Source: UBA11524 sp963617205 (GTDB lineage Bacteria; Bacillota; Clostridia; Christensenellales; Aristaeellaceae). From it: a DNA stretch of 64,000 nt. The stretch spans positions 1-64,000 of the forward strand of contig CAVEOA010000004.1 in the NCBI GenBank assembly GCA_963617205.1. Direction: 5' to 3'. This document shows, in pieces, positions 7,956 through 17,634 of this stretch; position 1 is the stretch's first letter; each line of letters opens with the position of its first letter. The position numbers and the translations under genes are program-made. The notes below the pieces were generated by a model. That model saw only the letters and a program-made list of their open reading frames with translations, was not told the origin of the DNA and did no database searches.

Positions 7956-8885
7956 ATGGCGAATATTACCGCTGCTCTGGTCAAGGAGCTCCGTGAGCGT
8001 ACCAACGCCGGCATGATGGACTGCAAGAAGGCGCTTGTTCAGTCTGACGGCGACATGGACAAGGCCATCGACTGGCTGCGTGAAAAGGGACTTGCACAGG
8101 CCGCCAAGAAGGCTGGCCGAATCGCGGCTGAAGGCGCTGTTGTGGCGTACACCACGCCCTGCGGCTGCACCGCTGCGCTGGTTGAAGTCAACTGCGAGAC
8201 CGACTTCGTTGCCAACACGGACAATTTCAAGAATTTTGCGAACGCCGTTGCGAAGCATGTCGCCATGGCGAATCCGGCTGACCTCGACGAGCTGATGAAG
8301 CAGAAGTATGTCGACGACGAGTCCAAGACCATCGAGGACATGGTTTCCGACGCGACCGTTGCCATCGGCGAGAAGATCTCTGTCCGCCGCTTTGCCCGCT
8401 TCCAGAGCGAGGGCGTCGTTGCCACCTACATCCACATGGGCGGCAAGGTCGGCGTTCTGGTCGAGGTTGCGACCGATGAAGCCGGCAAGAATTCCGATCT
8501 CGTGAAGGAATTTGCCCATGACGTGTGCCTGCAAATCGCGGCTGCGAAGCCCGAGGCTGTGCGCCGCGAGGAAGTCGATGCCGACAAGGTGGCGAAGGAA
8601 GCCGAAATCCAGCGTGCAAAGGCGCTCGAATCCGGCAAGCCCGAGAAGATCGTCGACCGCATCGTCGCCGGTCAGATTGAGAAGTACTACAAGGAAGTGT
8701 GCCTGCTTGACCAGCAGTTCGTCAAGGACGGCGAGAAGACCATCACTTCCCTGATGAACGAGACCGCAAAGGCAGCCGGCACCAAGCTGGACATCGTGCG
8801 CTATGCACGTTTCGAGCGCGGCGAAGGCATCGAGAAGCGCAAGGATGATCTGGCTGCGGAAATCGCTGCCATGAAGAAGGCGTAA
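7956..8885 (+). CDS. tsf: Translation elongation factor Ts
   Basis: A 309-residue guanine-nucleotide exchange factor for EF-Tu. The UBA-like N-terminus (ALVKELRERTNAGMMDCKKAL) and the motif ALVEVNCETDFVA are diagnostic; the dimerisation/core region has the usual HVAMANPADLDE and the C-terminal KEVCLLDQQFVKD segments. It follows rpsB by 46 bases with AGGAGG 8 bases before the ATG, and is followed within 20 bases by a strong terminator, so the operon is just rpsB-tsf. Confidence 0.98.
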   Translation: MANITAALVKELRERTNAGMMDCKKALVQSDGDMDKAIDWLREKGLAQAAKKAGRIAAEGAVVAYTTPCGCTAALVEVNCETDFVANTDNFKNFANAVAKHVAMANPADLDELMKQKYVDDESKTIEDMVSDATVAIGEKISVRRFARFQSEGVVATYIHMGGKVGVLVEVATDEAGKNSDLVKEFAHDVCLQIAAAKPEAVRREEVDADKVAKEAEIQRAKALESGKPEKIVDRIVAGQIEKYYKEVCLLDQQFVKDGEKTITSLMNETAKAAGTKLDIVRYARFERGEGIEKRKDDLAAEIAAMKKA

Positions 8886-8901
8886 TACCTGTGCCATCCA
8901 G

Positions 8902-8933
8902 AGAGCCGAGGATTGAATCCCCGGCTCTTTTCG
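8902..8933 (+). terminator. Intrinsic terminator of rpsB-tsf
   Basis: AGAGCCG / CGGCTCT stem (8902-8928) with an inner GGA/TCC pairing, followed by TTTTCGT. Confidence 0.85.
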
Positions 8934-8959
8934 TATGACACGCGGAAACTGCATGCGGC

Positions 8960-8988
8960 TTTACAAGAGAACGGAAATCCGCTATAAT
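8960..8988 (+). promoter_or_regulatory. Promoter of the mrfA operon
   Basis: TTTACA (8960-8965), 17-bp spacer, TATAAT (8983-8988). It lies inside the upstream in-frame extension of the helicase reading frame, which argues that translation starts at 9028 and not earlier. Confidence 0.85.
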
Positions 8989-9027
8989 GTTGCTGTCCAT
9001 TTGAGCAACGAGGAGGTGTGTGCTTCG

Positions 9028-11298
9028 ATGAATGTTGACCAGCTTGCGGATTCCCTGCGCAGGGATCCGATGTTCATGCGCAACGTCGTCCGCTGGGATG
9101 AATTGCCTGCGCGTCCGGCTGCCTATGAGCCGTTTCCGCCGCAAATCGACAAGCGCTTGAAGAAAGTGCTAGAAAAGCGCGGCGTTCATCAGCTGTACCG
9201 CCATCAGGCGCATGCTGTCCGCGAGATTCTGAACGGGCATGATGTCGTCGTGGTCACGCCGACCGCGTCCGGCAAAACCATGTGCTATAATCTGCCGGTG
9301 CTGTCCGCCATATTGGAGAATGACGATGCGCGTGCCCTGTACCTGTTCCCGACAAAGGCGCTGTCTGCCGATCAGGTCAGCGAGCTGTATGAGCTGATTG
9401 AGGCGATGGGCGTCGATATCAAGACGTACACGTATGACGGCGATACGCCCGGCGCGGCACGCAAGGCGGTTCGGCAGGCAGGGCATATTGTCGTGACGAA
9501 CCCTGACATGCTCCACAGCGGCATCCTTCCGCACCACACCAAGTGGGTCAAGCTGTTTGAAAATCTGCGCTACATCGTGATTGACGAAATCCACATGTAC
9601 CGCGGCATTTTCGGCTCGAACCTTGCCAATGTGCTCAGGCGGCTGATGCGCATCTGCCAGTTTTACGGCAGCCATCCGCAGTTCATCCTGTGCAGCGCGA
9701 CCATCGCGAATCCGCAGGAGCTGGCGCAGACGCTGACCGGGCGCGACATCACGCTGATTGACGACAACGGCGCTCCGATGGGCGTCCGACACTTCGTGTT
9801 CTATAATCCGCCGGTCGTCAACCGTCAGCTCGGCATCCGGAAGGGCGTTGTGCAGGAAACGCGGCGCATTTCGGGTCTGCTGCTGCAAAACGGCATTCAG
9901 GCGATTACGTTTGCACGTTCACGGCTGAATGTCGAGGTGCTGACAAAGTACCTGAAGGACATTGCCCATGACCCCATCGGCAGCGCAGGGCGCGTTCGCG
10001 GGTACCGCGGCGGCTATCTGCCGACCGAACGCCGCGACATTGAGCAGGGGCTTCGCGCCGGACGCATCGATGCGGTCGTATCCACCAACGCGCTCGAGCT
10101 TGGCATCGACATCGGCGCGCTTGATGCATGCGTCCTCTGCGGCTATCCCGGCACCATCGCCAGCGCATGGCAGCAGGCGGGGCGCGCAGGACGCCGCAAG
10201 GGCACATCCATCGTGTTTTACATCGCCTCGTCCGCGCCGATCGATCAGTACATCGTGTCGCATCCGGATTACCTGATGAAGAAATCGCCTGAAAACGCGC
10301 TGCTGAATCCTGATAATCTGTATCTCCTGCTCAACCACTTCAAGTGCGCTGCATTCGAGCTGCCGTTTGAGGACGGCGAAGGACTCGGCAACGCGCCGGG
10401 TTCGTCCGAGCTGCTGTCCTACCTTGAGGACGCGGGCATCCTGCATCATGTCGGCGGACGATACCACTGGTCGGCGGAGGATTTCCCAGCGAGTGAAATC
10501 TCGCTGCGCAGCGCCCGTGCGGAGGAGAATTTCATCATTATCGACATTTCCGACCCGGCGCATCACCGCGTCATCGGCGAAATGGACCGCTACACCGTGC
10601 CGATGCTCCTGCATGAAAACGCGATTTACATGCACGAGGCGCAGCAGTATCAGGTTGAGAAGCTCGATTTCGAGGCGTGCAAGGCGTACATCCGCCGCGT
10701 GAATGTGGACTATTACACCGATGCGGACCTGAACCTCACCATCTCCCTGCTGGACAAGGAGAAGGAGGAGGAGCAGAACGGCATGATAGCCGCGCTCGGC
10801 GAAATCCGCGTGTCGACGCTCGTGACGATGTTCAAGAAAATCAAGTTCGATACGCATGAAACCATCGGCTTCGGTCACGTTCGCCTGCCCGAAACGGACA
10901 TGCACACGACCGCCATGTGGTGGACGCTGCCCGATGCGCTGTCCTCACGCTATGCGAGCGATACGCTTCAAAACGGCATGATGGGCATCGCGAATCTGCT
11001 GCGGATTGTCGCGCCGCTGTCGCTGATGTGCGCACCGCAGGATGTTGCCGTGGTGTATCAGGTCAAAAGTCCGCTGACGGACAAGCCGACCATCCTGCTT
11101 TACGACCAGTGCCCCGGCGGCGTCGGGCTGGCGCAGAAGGCCTATGCCATGCGCGGACTGCTGCTGGAGCAGGCACTGCAAATCGTTGAGGGCTGCCCGT
11201 GCTTTTCCGGCTGCCCAAGCTGCGTCGGACCGGTCGGCGAGGTCGGAACGGACGGCAAGGCCACGGCGCTTGCGCTGCTGAAGGAGCTGACAGCATGA
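9028..11298 (+). CDS. mrfA: MrfA-type DEAD/DEAH DNA helicase with DUF1998 domain
   Basis: A 756-residue superfamily 2 helicase close in length to B. subtilis MrfA (YprA). Visible motifs: Walker A TASGKT (about residue 80), DEIH box in IDEIHMYRG (~187), SAT motif LCSATIANP (~223), motif IV/V segments ITFARSRLNVEVLTKYL and STNALELGIDIG, and motif VI QAGRAGRR (~382). The C-terminal DUF1998 part ends in a four-cysteine cluster GCPCFSGCPSC, as expected for the metal-binding domain of this family. In B. subtilis MrfA acts with the exonuclease MrfB in UvrABC-independent repair of mitomycin C damage. The start follows AGGAGG and a clear promoter. The stop overlaps the mrfB start (ATGA). Confidence 0.88.
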   Translation: MNVDQLADSLRRDPMFMRNVVRWDELPARPAAYEPFPPQIDKRLKKVLEKRGVHQLYRHQAHAVREILNGHDVVVVTPTASGKTMCYNLPVLSAILENDDARALYLFPTKALSADQVSELYELIEAMGVDIKTYTYDGDTPGAARKAVRQAGHIVVTNPDMLHSGILPHHTKWVKLFENLRYIVIDEIHMYRGIFGSNLANVLRRLMRICQFYGSHPQFILCSATIANPQELAQTLTGRDITLIDDNGAPMGVRHFVFYNPPVVNRQLGIRKGVVQETRRISGLLLQNGIQAITFARSRLNVEVLTKYLKDIAHDPIGSAGRVRGYRGGYLPTERRDIEQGLRAGRIDAVVSTNALELGIDIGALDACVLCGYPGTIASAWQQAGRAGRRKGTSIVFYIASSAPIDQYIVSHPDYLMKKSPENALLNPDNLYLLLNHFKCAAFELPFEDGEGLGNAPGSSELLSYLEDAGILHHVGGRYHWSAEDFPASEISLRSARAEENFIIIDISDPAHHRVIGEMDRYTVPMLLHENAIYMHEAQQYQVEKLDFEACKAYIRRVNVDYYTDADLNLTISLLDKEKEEEQNGMIAALGEIRVSTLVTMFKKIKFDTHETIGFGHVRLPETDMHTTAMWWTLPDALSSRYASDTLQNGMMGIANLLRIVAPLSLMCAPQDVAVVYQVKSPLTDKPTILLYDQCPGGVGLAQKAYAMRGLLLEQALQIVEGCPCFSGCPSCVGPVGEVGTDGKATALALLKELTA

Positions 11299-12437
11299 AT
11301 CTGCGTGACAAGCTCAACGCCATCACAGACAATGCATCGAAAAAGTCGTCAAAACCTGCAAAGGTCTACACGAACTGCTGGCACGGGCGCGTAATGCGCA
11401 GTCTCAATGAATTTCCCGGCGCGTTTTCGCTGCGTCCGGACATTCTCCGCCTCATGACGCAGGAAAATCTGCCGGATGACCTTGACCCGCGCCGCATCCT
11501 GTATCTTGATACGGAAACGACCGGTCTGGCAGGGGCGGGGACCGTCGCGTTCGAGGTCGGGCTCGGCTGCCTGACCGATGCGGGCTTTCAGATTCATCAG
11601 CTCGTCATGTGTGATTACCCTGAGGAGCGATTCCTGCTTGAATCCATCGCGGATACGCTCAGGGGCTATGATGTCATCTGCACATTCAACGGGCGCACGT
11701 TCGACATTCCGCTGCTGCGCGGCCGCTTCCTGATGAACCGCATGAACCCCGCCTGCCTTGACAAGCCGCACATAGATCTGCTGCATATCGCCCGGCGCGT
11801 GTTCAAGCTCCGCCTGCAGCGCTGCAATCTTGTTACGCTTGAGGAAGCGGTGCTGGGCATTCCGCGTTTTGATGACCTGCCCGGCGCGCTCGTGCCGCAG
11901 CGGTACTTTGATTATCTGCGAACGGGCGATTTTAACCTGCTGACAGACGTGCTTGAGCACAACGCGCAGGACGTTGCAAGCCTTTGCGTGCTGCTCAACA
12001 CCATGACGGAGATGTACGCTTCACCCGAGCAGGTGCACCATGACGAGGATGTGTACTCGATGGGCGTGGCGCTCGAACGCTTCGACCATGTCGAGGAGGC
12101 GCGCAGGTGTTATGCGCTCTCCGGCGGCTCGATGCACGCGCAGGGGCAAATCCGTCTGGCGCAGAGCTACCGCAAGCGCGGCGAAATGCAGGAGGCGGTG
12201 AAAATCTGGCAGCAGATGATCAGCCTTCACGAGGGCGGCGTTACGCCTTATATCGAGCTGGCAAAGTATTACGAGCATCAGGCGCGGGACTGCGCTGCCG
12301 CACTGCACATGACCCGCAGAGCCATGATGCTGCTCGCTGAACCGTCATTCTTTGAAACGCCTACTGTACAGGCGGAGAAAAATGCGCTACAATATCGGTA
12401 TGACCGCCTGAAAAGGAAGGCAGCCAAAGACCGCTGA
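11295..12437 (+). CDS. mrfB: MrfB-type DnaQ-like exonuclease with C-terminal TPRs
   Basis: A 380-residue protein with an RNase H-fold exonuclease domain: LYLDTETTGLAG (first two acidic ligands, about residues 71-73), TFNGRTFDIPLLRGRF (third Asp) and EHNAQDVASL (final Asp), the DEDD pattern. The C-terminal ~100 residues (YALSGGSMHAQGQIRLAQSYRKRGEMQEAVKIW and following) look like TPR helices, as in B. subtilis MrfB (YprB). The start ATG overlaps the mrfA stop by four bases and follows AAGGAG, so the two proteins are made together. Predicted to degrade DNA during mitomycin-type damage repair with MrfA; this is family knowledge, not tested here. Confidence 0.85.
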   Translation: MNLRDKLNAITDNASKKSSKPAKVYTNCWHGRVMRSLNEFPGAFSLRPDILRLMTQENLPDDLDPRRILYLDTETTGLAGAGTVAFEVGLGCLTDAGFQIHQLVMCDYPEERFLLESIADTLRGYDVICTFNGRTFDIPLLRGRFLMNRMNPACLDKPHIDLLHIARRVFKLRLQRCNLVTLEEAVLGIPRFDDLPGALVPQRYFDYLRTGDFNLLTDVLEHNAQDVASLCVLLNTMTEMYASPEQVHHDEDVYSMGVALERFDHVEEARRCYALSGGSMHAQGQIRLAQSYRKRGEMQEAVKIWQQMISLHEGGVTPYIELAKYYEHQARDCAAALHMTRRAMMLLAEPSFFETPTVQAEKNALQYRYDRLKRKAAKDR

Positions 12438-12451
12438 AGGAGAAAATGTTT

Positions 12452-13255
12452 ATGGGACTGATGGCAACCATCAAGGCGCAGCAGGCAATGCGCGCGCATG
12501 GAAACGGCGATCTGGAAAAGGCAAAGACGTTCTATGAGGAGGCGCTCGCCAAGGGACTTAACTCGGCGCGCCCGATGCTGGGCTATGCGCTGCTGCTGAT
12601 CCGCGAGGGCAGCTACGACAAGGCGATGCCCCTGCTGCTCAAGACGCAGAACTGCCCTGACCTCACGCCTGAGCAGAAGAGCCAGCTGTATGTGGACTAT
12701 GCCGCATGCTGCGAGAAGAAGGGCGATCTGGAAAAGGGCATCCGCCTGCTGGAAAAGCAGCACCGCCGTGCCCCTATCGGGCTGACCTATCAGACGCTGG
12801 GCTATCTGTATGTCGAAAAGTACGCAGGCGAAAAGCCGGTCGCGGCAGTCGCTGCCGACAATGAAACGGAAGACCACGCAAAAACGCAGGAAGAGATTGA
12901 TGCGGAGTGGCAGGCAGGCATTGAGAACATGTTCGCGTTCATCAGGGAATCCATTGATTATGATGACGAGGACGCCATCTGCCTGGATAATTTCGGTCAG
13001 GCGTATTTCCGTGTCACCCACGAGGAGGACAAGGCACGCGAGTGGTTCGAGAAGGCGCATGAGGAGCGTCCCGGTCAGATTGACACGCTGTGGTTCCTTT
13101 CGCGCTATGACCTGAAGGAAGGCAATGCCGACGCTGCGCTTGAAAAGCTCGAAACCGCATTGAACGGGTGCTTTTCGCCGCTGAATTATTGCACCAGGGA
13201 AATGGTGAATGCGGAAATCGAGCGCATCAAATCGGAAGCGAAGCCCGAAAAGTAA
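12452..13255 (+). CDS. Cytoplasmic TPR-repeat protein
   Basis: A 267-residue helical protein made of TPR-like repeats: HGNGDLEKAKTFYEEALAKG, REGSYDKAMPLLLKTQNC, KKGDLEKGIRLLEKQHRRAP, LDNFGQAYFRVTHEEDKAREWFEKAH and LKEGNADAALEKLETAL. A negatively charged insertion (DNETEDHAKTQEEID) separates the two halves. No signal peptide, so probably a cytoplasmic scaffold. Two in-frame ATGs exist, at 12446 and 12452; AAGGAG (12437-12442) is correctly placed for the second. It starts 14 bases after mrfB and belongs to that operon, so a link to DNA repair is possible but unproven. Confidence 0.75.
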   Translation: MGLMATIKAQQAMRAHGNGDLEKAKTFYEEALAKGLNSARPMLGYALLLIREGSYDKAMPLLLKTQNCPDLTPEQKSQLYVDYAACCEKKGDLEKGIRLLEKQHRRAPIGLTYQTLGYLYVEKYAGEKPVAAVAADNETEDHAKTQEEIDAEWQAGIENMFAFIRESIDYDDEDAICLDNFGQAYFRVTHEEDKAREWFEKAHEERPGQIDTLWFLSRYDLKEGNADAALEKLETALNGCFSPLNYCTREMVNAEIERIKSEAKPEK

Positions 13256-13295
13256 CAAGATCACAATGCAGGTGAAGCGCCTGCCATATCCTGAA

Positions 13296-13322
13296 GCGGA
13301 GGGGGACATGATCCCTCTCCGC
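13296..13322 (+). other. GC-rich hairpin before pth
   Basis: GCGGAG / CTCCGC stem with an inner GGG/CCC pairing, 32 bases before the pth start. The T-run is displaced (a TTTT occurs ~10 bases later), so this is at most a weak terminator or an mRNA-processing structure separating the mrf genes from pth-mfd. Confidence 0.35.
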
Positions 13323-13353
13323 CATGACCTGTTTTGGAAAAGAGGAATAACCC

Positions 13354-13941
13354 ATGGAAAAGGAAACGCTCCTCATCGTCGGTCTCGGCAATCCCGGCAC
13401 GCAATACGCCCATTCGCGCCACAATGCCGGCTTCGATACGCTCGAGAGCCTTTGCCGGAAATGGAACGTGACGCTGAACAAGTCGAAATGCAAGGGTCTG
13501 CTGACGGAAACAACGGTCGGCGGCAAGCGCGTGGTGCTCTGTGCGCCGCAGACGTTCATGAATCTGTCGGGCGAGTGCGTGGCGGAGCTGCTGAACTGGT
13601 ATAAGGCGCCGCTGGAAAATCTGCTGGTCATTTACGATGACATTGACCTGCCGGCAAGCCGCCTTCGTGTCCGCAAGAGCGGCAGTGCCGGTACGCATAA
13701 CGGTATGCGCTCGATTCTTGCCAATGTCGGCGGACAGCAGGGCTTCCCCCGAATCCGCGTAGGCGTCGGCGCAAAGCCGGATGGCTGGGATTTGGCGGAT
13801 TGGGTGCTGAGCAAGTACACCATTCGCGAGGAGCAGCAGGCCATGCAGGACGCATTCGCCCGCGCGGCAGACTGCGCCGAGGACTGGGTTATCAGCGGCA
13901 TTGAGCATGCGATGCAGGCATACAACAAGGCACCCGTGTAA
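13354..13941 (+). CDS. pth: Peptidyl-tRNA hydrolase
   Basis: A 195-residue cytoplasmic enzyme that releases tRNA from peptidyl-tRNA dropped by ribosomes. The N-terminal motif VGLGNPGTQYAHSRHNAGF contains the conserved Asn (GNPG) and the catalytic His (RHNAGF); APQTFMNLSGE and IYDDIDLP (catalytic-site Asp) follow, then KSGSAGTHNGMRSI. Length is typical. AGAGGA lies 8 bases before the ATG. Nine bases separate it from mfd, the common pth-mfd arrangement of Gram-positive bacteria. Confidence 0.97.
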   Translation: MEKETLLIVGLGNPGTQYAHSRHNAGFDTLESLCRKWNVTLNKSKCKGLLTETTVGGKRVVLCAPQTFMNLSGECVAELLNWYKAPLENLLVIYDDIDLPASRLRVRKSGSAGTHNGMRSILANVGGQQGFPRIRVGVGAKPDGWDLADWVLSKYTIREEQQAMQDAFARAADCAEDWVISGIEHAMQAYNKAPV

Positions 13942-13950
13942 GGAGCTACT

Positions 13951-16900
13951 ATGAATCAGGCTTTATTATCCGCCGTTCGTTCGGAAGCGTATGACAAACT
14001 GCTGAAGGCGGTGACGAACCGCACATCCATCGCCGTGACGGGTCTGCCGGAAAGCATGGCGTCGTTTCTGTCCGCCAAGCTCTGCGCAGAGACGGGCAAA
14101 AAGGTGCTGCTGCTCTCCGCCAACGATTTGAAGGCGTCCCATGACGCAGACGACGCGCAGCAGCTGCTGGAAAGCGGCGTGGCTTGTCTGCCCGGCGGCG
14201 AAATCGATTTAACGCGCGGCGCATCCAGCCACGAAAGCGCATGGCGGCGTCTCGAAACGCTCTCACGCGTGCAGGCAGGCGAGGTTCGATTGCTGTGCAC
14301 GAGCATGGATGCCGCCATGCAGCGCATGGGCAGCGCGGCACACTTTTGCGAAGAAACCATCCGCCTTGCGCCGGGCAGCGTCATCGACCCGAACGAACTG
14401 ATTCGCCGCCTGACTGCCATGGGCTATGAGCGTGTCAGCATGGTTGAAGGCAAAGGACAATGTGCCATGCGCGGCGGCATTGTGGACGTGTATCCGCCAG
14501 CCGAAAGCCAGAGCCTGCGCATCGAGTTTTTCGACGACGAGGTGGACTCCATCCGTGCGTTTGACTGCATCAGCCAGCGCAGCCTCGATGCCGTCGATGA
14601 CTGCACGCTGACGCCGGCGGCAGAGGTGCTGCTGGATGAGGAACAGTCGCAGCGGGCGGCACGGCGGATGCGCGATGCCATTGAGCAGCTCGGCGGCAAT
14701 GCGGGGATGGCGACATCATCGCTGTTCTCCGACCTGCCGCCGCTGCCGGAGGATGCGGAAGAGGACGCGGCGTTCTTCGACAAGGCGATTTCGCCGAAGC
14801 TCCGCGAAAAGCAGCTGAGCGCCGCACGAAAGGCGGAGCTGGAACGCCGCAGGACGCAGCTGCTTGCCGATGCCGATTTGCTGGAGGCAGGGCTGCCGTT
14901 CAAGCGCATCCGCGCATGGCTGTCCGTGCTGACGGACGACACGAGCACCGTTGCGGACTGGTTTGCGCCTGACCTTGTCGTGCTGTCCGACCCGAATCTG
15001 CTGCGCAAGCGTTCGCAGGAGCGCATAACGGGCTTTGCGGAGGATCTCGACAGCGCCATTGAACGCGGCGAGGCAGTCAAGGCGCAGGAGTCGCTGCTCA
15101 TGGACTGGGACACGCTGCTGAAGGCGCTCGTCCGTCATCCGATTGTCGCCGTCACGGAGTTTCTGGACGGCATGGCGGGCGTTCCGGTCAGGGATGCCGT
15201 CACGCTGAACGTTCAGCGCGTCGCGGGGTATTCCTCGCAGCTGCGTCCGCTGGCGGAGGACTGCGATGGCTGGCTGCGCGAGGGCTGCCGGATTGCGGTG
15301 CTGTGCGGCGGCGTGGCGCGTGGTCAGCGTCTGGCCAATTCGCTGCAGGAGTACGATGTCTCGGCGACATTCTCCGAGCATCCCGATACGCTGTCAGAAA
15401 ACTGCATTCAGGTGCTGCCGGGCACGCTCACCCATGGATTCATCTGGGAGGAAGCGCACCTCGTCGTCATCAGCGACGCCGACGTGTACGGCTCCGGCTA
15501 CCGCAAGGCAAAGAAGCGTCAGACGACAGGCGAAAAGATTGCCGTGTTCACAGACCTTAAGGTCGGCGACTATGTCGTCCACGAGGAGCACGGCATCGGC
15601 ATCTATATGGGCACGGCGCAGATGACCAACGGCGGCACACGACGCGATTATTTGCAGATTCAGTATGCCGGCAGCGACAAGCTCTACGTGCCCATCGAGG
15701 CGCTCAGCCGCGTCCAGCGCTATATCGGCACGCCGCCTGCCATCAACAAGCTCGGCGGCGGCGATTGGCAGAAGCAGAAGGCGAAGGTCAAGGAAGGCCT
15801 GCAGAAGATGGCGTTTGACCTCGTCAAGCTCTACGCCCAACGCTCGCAGGAAACCGGCTTTGCCTTCAGCCCCGATACGCCATGGCAGCGCGAATTTGAG
15901 GACATGTTCCCCTACGAGCTGACGCCCGACCAGGAGCAAAGCGTCAGGGAAATCACCGCGGATATGGAATCGCCGCGCAACATGGACCGCCTGCTGTGCG
16001 GCGATGTCGGCTACGGCAAGACGGAGGTCAGCCTGCGCGCCGCGTTCAAGGCGCTCATGGACACCAAGCAGGTCGCCATTCTCGCGCCGACCACCATTCT
16101 CGCACAGCAGCACTACAACACGGTCGTCAAGCGCTTCAGCGGCTTTCCGGTGCGCATTGAGGTGCTCAGCCGCTTCCGCACGCAAAAGGAGGTCAAGGAC
16201 ATCCTTGCAAGGCTGAGCGAAGGCAAAATCGACATTCTCATCGGCACGCACAGGATTCTCGGCAAGGATGTGCACTTTAAGAACCTCGGTCTGCTGATTG
16301 TCGATGAGGAGCAGCGCTTTGGCGTGCAGCACAAGGAAATTATCAAGCACATCAAGCATCAGGTGGACGTGCTGACGCTCTCCGCCACGCCGATTCCGCG
16401 CACGCTCCACATGTCCATGGTCGGCATCCGCGACATGTCCGTGCTGGAGACGCCGCCGGAGGATCGGTTGCCCGTGCAGACGCGGGTGATCGACTACAAC
16501 GACGGGCTCATCCGCGATGCCATCCTGCGGGAGGTGTCGCGTGGAGGGCAGGTCTACTTCCTCTACAACGCCGTCCAGAGCATTGGCGCGTTCTATGACC
16601 GGCTCAAACAGCTTGTGCCGGAGGTGCGCATCGGCATCGCTCACGGACAGATGCGCGAGCACGAGCTTGAGGACGTGATGATGGACTTCTACGGCGGCAG
16701 CTATGACGTGCTGCTCTGTACGACCATCATCGAAAGCGGACTCGATGTCCCGACGGCAAACACGCTGATTGTCTTCGATGCCGATCGGTTTGGTCTCAGC
16801 CAGCTCTATCAGATTCGCGGACGCGTCGGACGCAGCAACCGGCAGGCGTATGCGTACTTCACTGTCCGACCGGAACACAGTTTGTCGGAAACGGCGGAAA

Positions 16901-17592
16901 AGCGCCTCGAGGCCATCCGTGAATTTACGGAATTTGGCGCAGGCTTCCGCATCGCCATGCGCGATTTGGAGATTCGCGGTGCAGGCAACATTCTGGGACC
17001 TGAGCAGCACGGGCATCTTGCGGCCGTCGGCTATGAGATGTACTGCAAGCTGATGGAGGAGACGCTCAGGGAGGCACGCGCCGCGCAGGAGGGTCTGCCA
17101 CCGGCAAAGCCGCACCTTGAAACGCGCGTCGACCTCAAGGTGGATGCATATCTGCCCAACGACTATGTGCAGGACGACCGCCAGCGGATGGAGATGTACA
17201 AGCGCATCGCCAGCCTGACGACACAGGCCGACCGCGAGGACATTACCGACGAGCTGCTCGACCGTTTCGGACCGCTGCCGCACGTGGTGGAGACGCTGCT
17301 GGATGTGTCGCAGCTGCGCGTCAACGCCAATCAGCTGGGCATTTCGCTCGTGTCCTACAAGCGCGGCGGTTTTATGGTCATGCGCCTGAATGCCGCGTAT
17401 ATGCCGGAGCAGACCGTGTTCATTCAGGCGATGGCAAAGACGGACAAGCGTCTCATGCCATCGACAACCGCGCCGGACGTGCTGCTGCTCGTCGACCCGA
17501 CACTCGCTGAACGCGCCATGCTTGCCCAAGCCGTGCAGGTGCTCAGGAAGCTGAACGAGAACATCGACGTCATGCTGAAAAAGCAGCCGTAA
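13951..17592 (+). CDS. mfd: Transcription-repair coupling factor Mfd
   Basis: A 1,213-residue DNA translocase that removes RNA polymerase stalled at DNA damage and recruits UvrA. In order: UvrB-like N-terminal domains (MRGGIVDVYPPAE, about residue 175), the CarD-like RNA-polymerase interaction domain (KVGDYVVHEEHGIGIY, ~538), helicase motifs Walker A GDVGYGKTE (~683), DEEQ box VDEEQRFGV (~784), motif III LSATPIPRTL, and motif VI QIRGRVGRSNR followed by the C-terminal TRG/autoinhibitory part. It starts 9 bases after pth behind AAGGAG and ends at a bidirectional terminator. With mrfA and mrfB just upstream it makes this region rich in excision-repair functions. Confidence 0.97.
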   Translation: MNQALLSAVRSEAYDKLLKAVTNRTSIAVTGLPESMASFLSAKLCAETGKKVLLLSANDLKASHDADDAQQLLESGVACLPGGEIDLTRGASSHESAWRRLETLSRVQAGEVRLLCTSMDAAMQRMGSAAHFCEETIRLAPGSVIDPNELIRRLTAMGYERVSMVEGKGQCAMRGGIVDVYPPAESQSLRIEFFDDEVDSIRAFDCISQRSLDAVDDCTLTPAAEVLLDEEQSQRAARRMRDAIEQLGGNAGMATSSLFSDLPPLPEDAEEDAAFFDKAISPKLREKQLSAARKAELERRRTQLLADADLLEAGLPFKRIRAWLSVLTDDTSTVADWFAPDLVVLSDPNLLRKRSQERITGFAEDLDSAIERGEAVKAQESLLMDWDTLLKALVRHPIVAVTEFLDGMAGVPVRDAVTLNVQRVAGYSSQLRPLAEDCDGWLREGCRIAVLCGGVARGQRLANSLQEYDVSATFSEHPDTLSENCIQVLPGTLTHGFIWEEAHLVVISDADVYGSGYRKAKKRQTTGEKIAVFTDLKVGDYVVHEEHGIGIYMGTAQMTNGGTRRDYLQIQYAGSDKLYVPIEALSRVQRYIGTPPAINKLGGGDWQKQKAKVKEGLQKMAFDLVKLYAQRSQETGFAFSPDTPWQREFEDMFPYELTPDQEQSVREITADMESPRNMDRLLCGDVGYGKTEVSLRAAFKALMDTKQVAILAPTTILAQQHYNTVVKRFSGFPVRIEVLSRFRTQKEVKDILARLSEGKIDILIGTHRILGKDVHFKNLGLLIVDEEQRFGVQHKEIIKHIKHQVDVLTLSATPIPRTLHMSMVGIRDMSVLETPPEDRLPVQTRVIDYNDGLIRDAILREVSRGGQVYFLYNAVQSIGAFYDRLKQLVPEVRIGIAHGQMREHELEDVMMDFYGGSYDVLLCTTIIESGLDVPTANTLIVFDADRFGLSQLYQIRGRVGRSNRQAYAYFTVRPEHSLSETAEKRLEAIREFTEFGAGFRIAMRDLEIRGAGNILGPEQHGHLAAVGYEMYCKLMEETLREARAAQEGLPPAKPHLETRVDLKVDAYLPNDYVQDDRQRMEMYKRIASLTTQADREDITDELLDRFGPLPHVVETLLDVSQLRVNANQLGISLVSYKRGGFMVMRLNAAYMPEQTVFIQAMAKTDKRLMPSTTAPDVLLLVDPTLAERAMLAQAVQVLRKLNENIDVMLKKQP

Positions 17593-17597
17593 AAAAG

Positions 17598-17634
17598 CAC
17601 CGTGCCAGCATTTTTTGCCGACACGGTGTGTTTT
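17598..17634. terminator. Bidirectional terminator between mfd and the convergent operon
   Basis: CACCGTG (17598-17604) pairs with CACGGTG (17622-17628). A T-run follows on the plus strand (TTTTTATT) and six A precede it, giving a T-run on the minus strand as well, so it can end both mfd and the convergent rsmA operon. Confidence 0.85.

Noticed and set aside
8935..9027. N-terminal extension of MrfA to 8935
   Set aside because: The promoter boxes TTTACA and TATAAT lie within it, and AGGAGG is placed for the ATG at 9028.
13296..13322. Confident terminator before pth
   Set aside because: A good stem exists, but no T-run follows directly; listed only as a hairpin.
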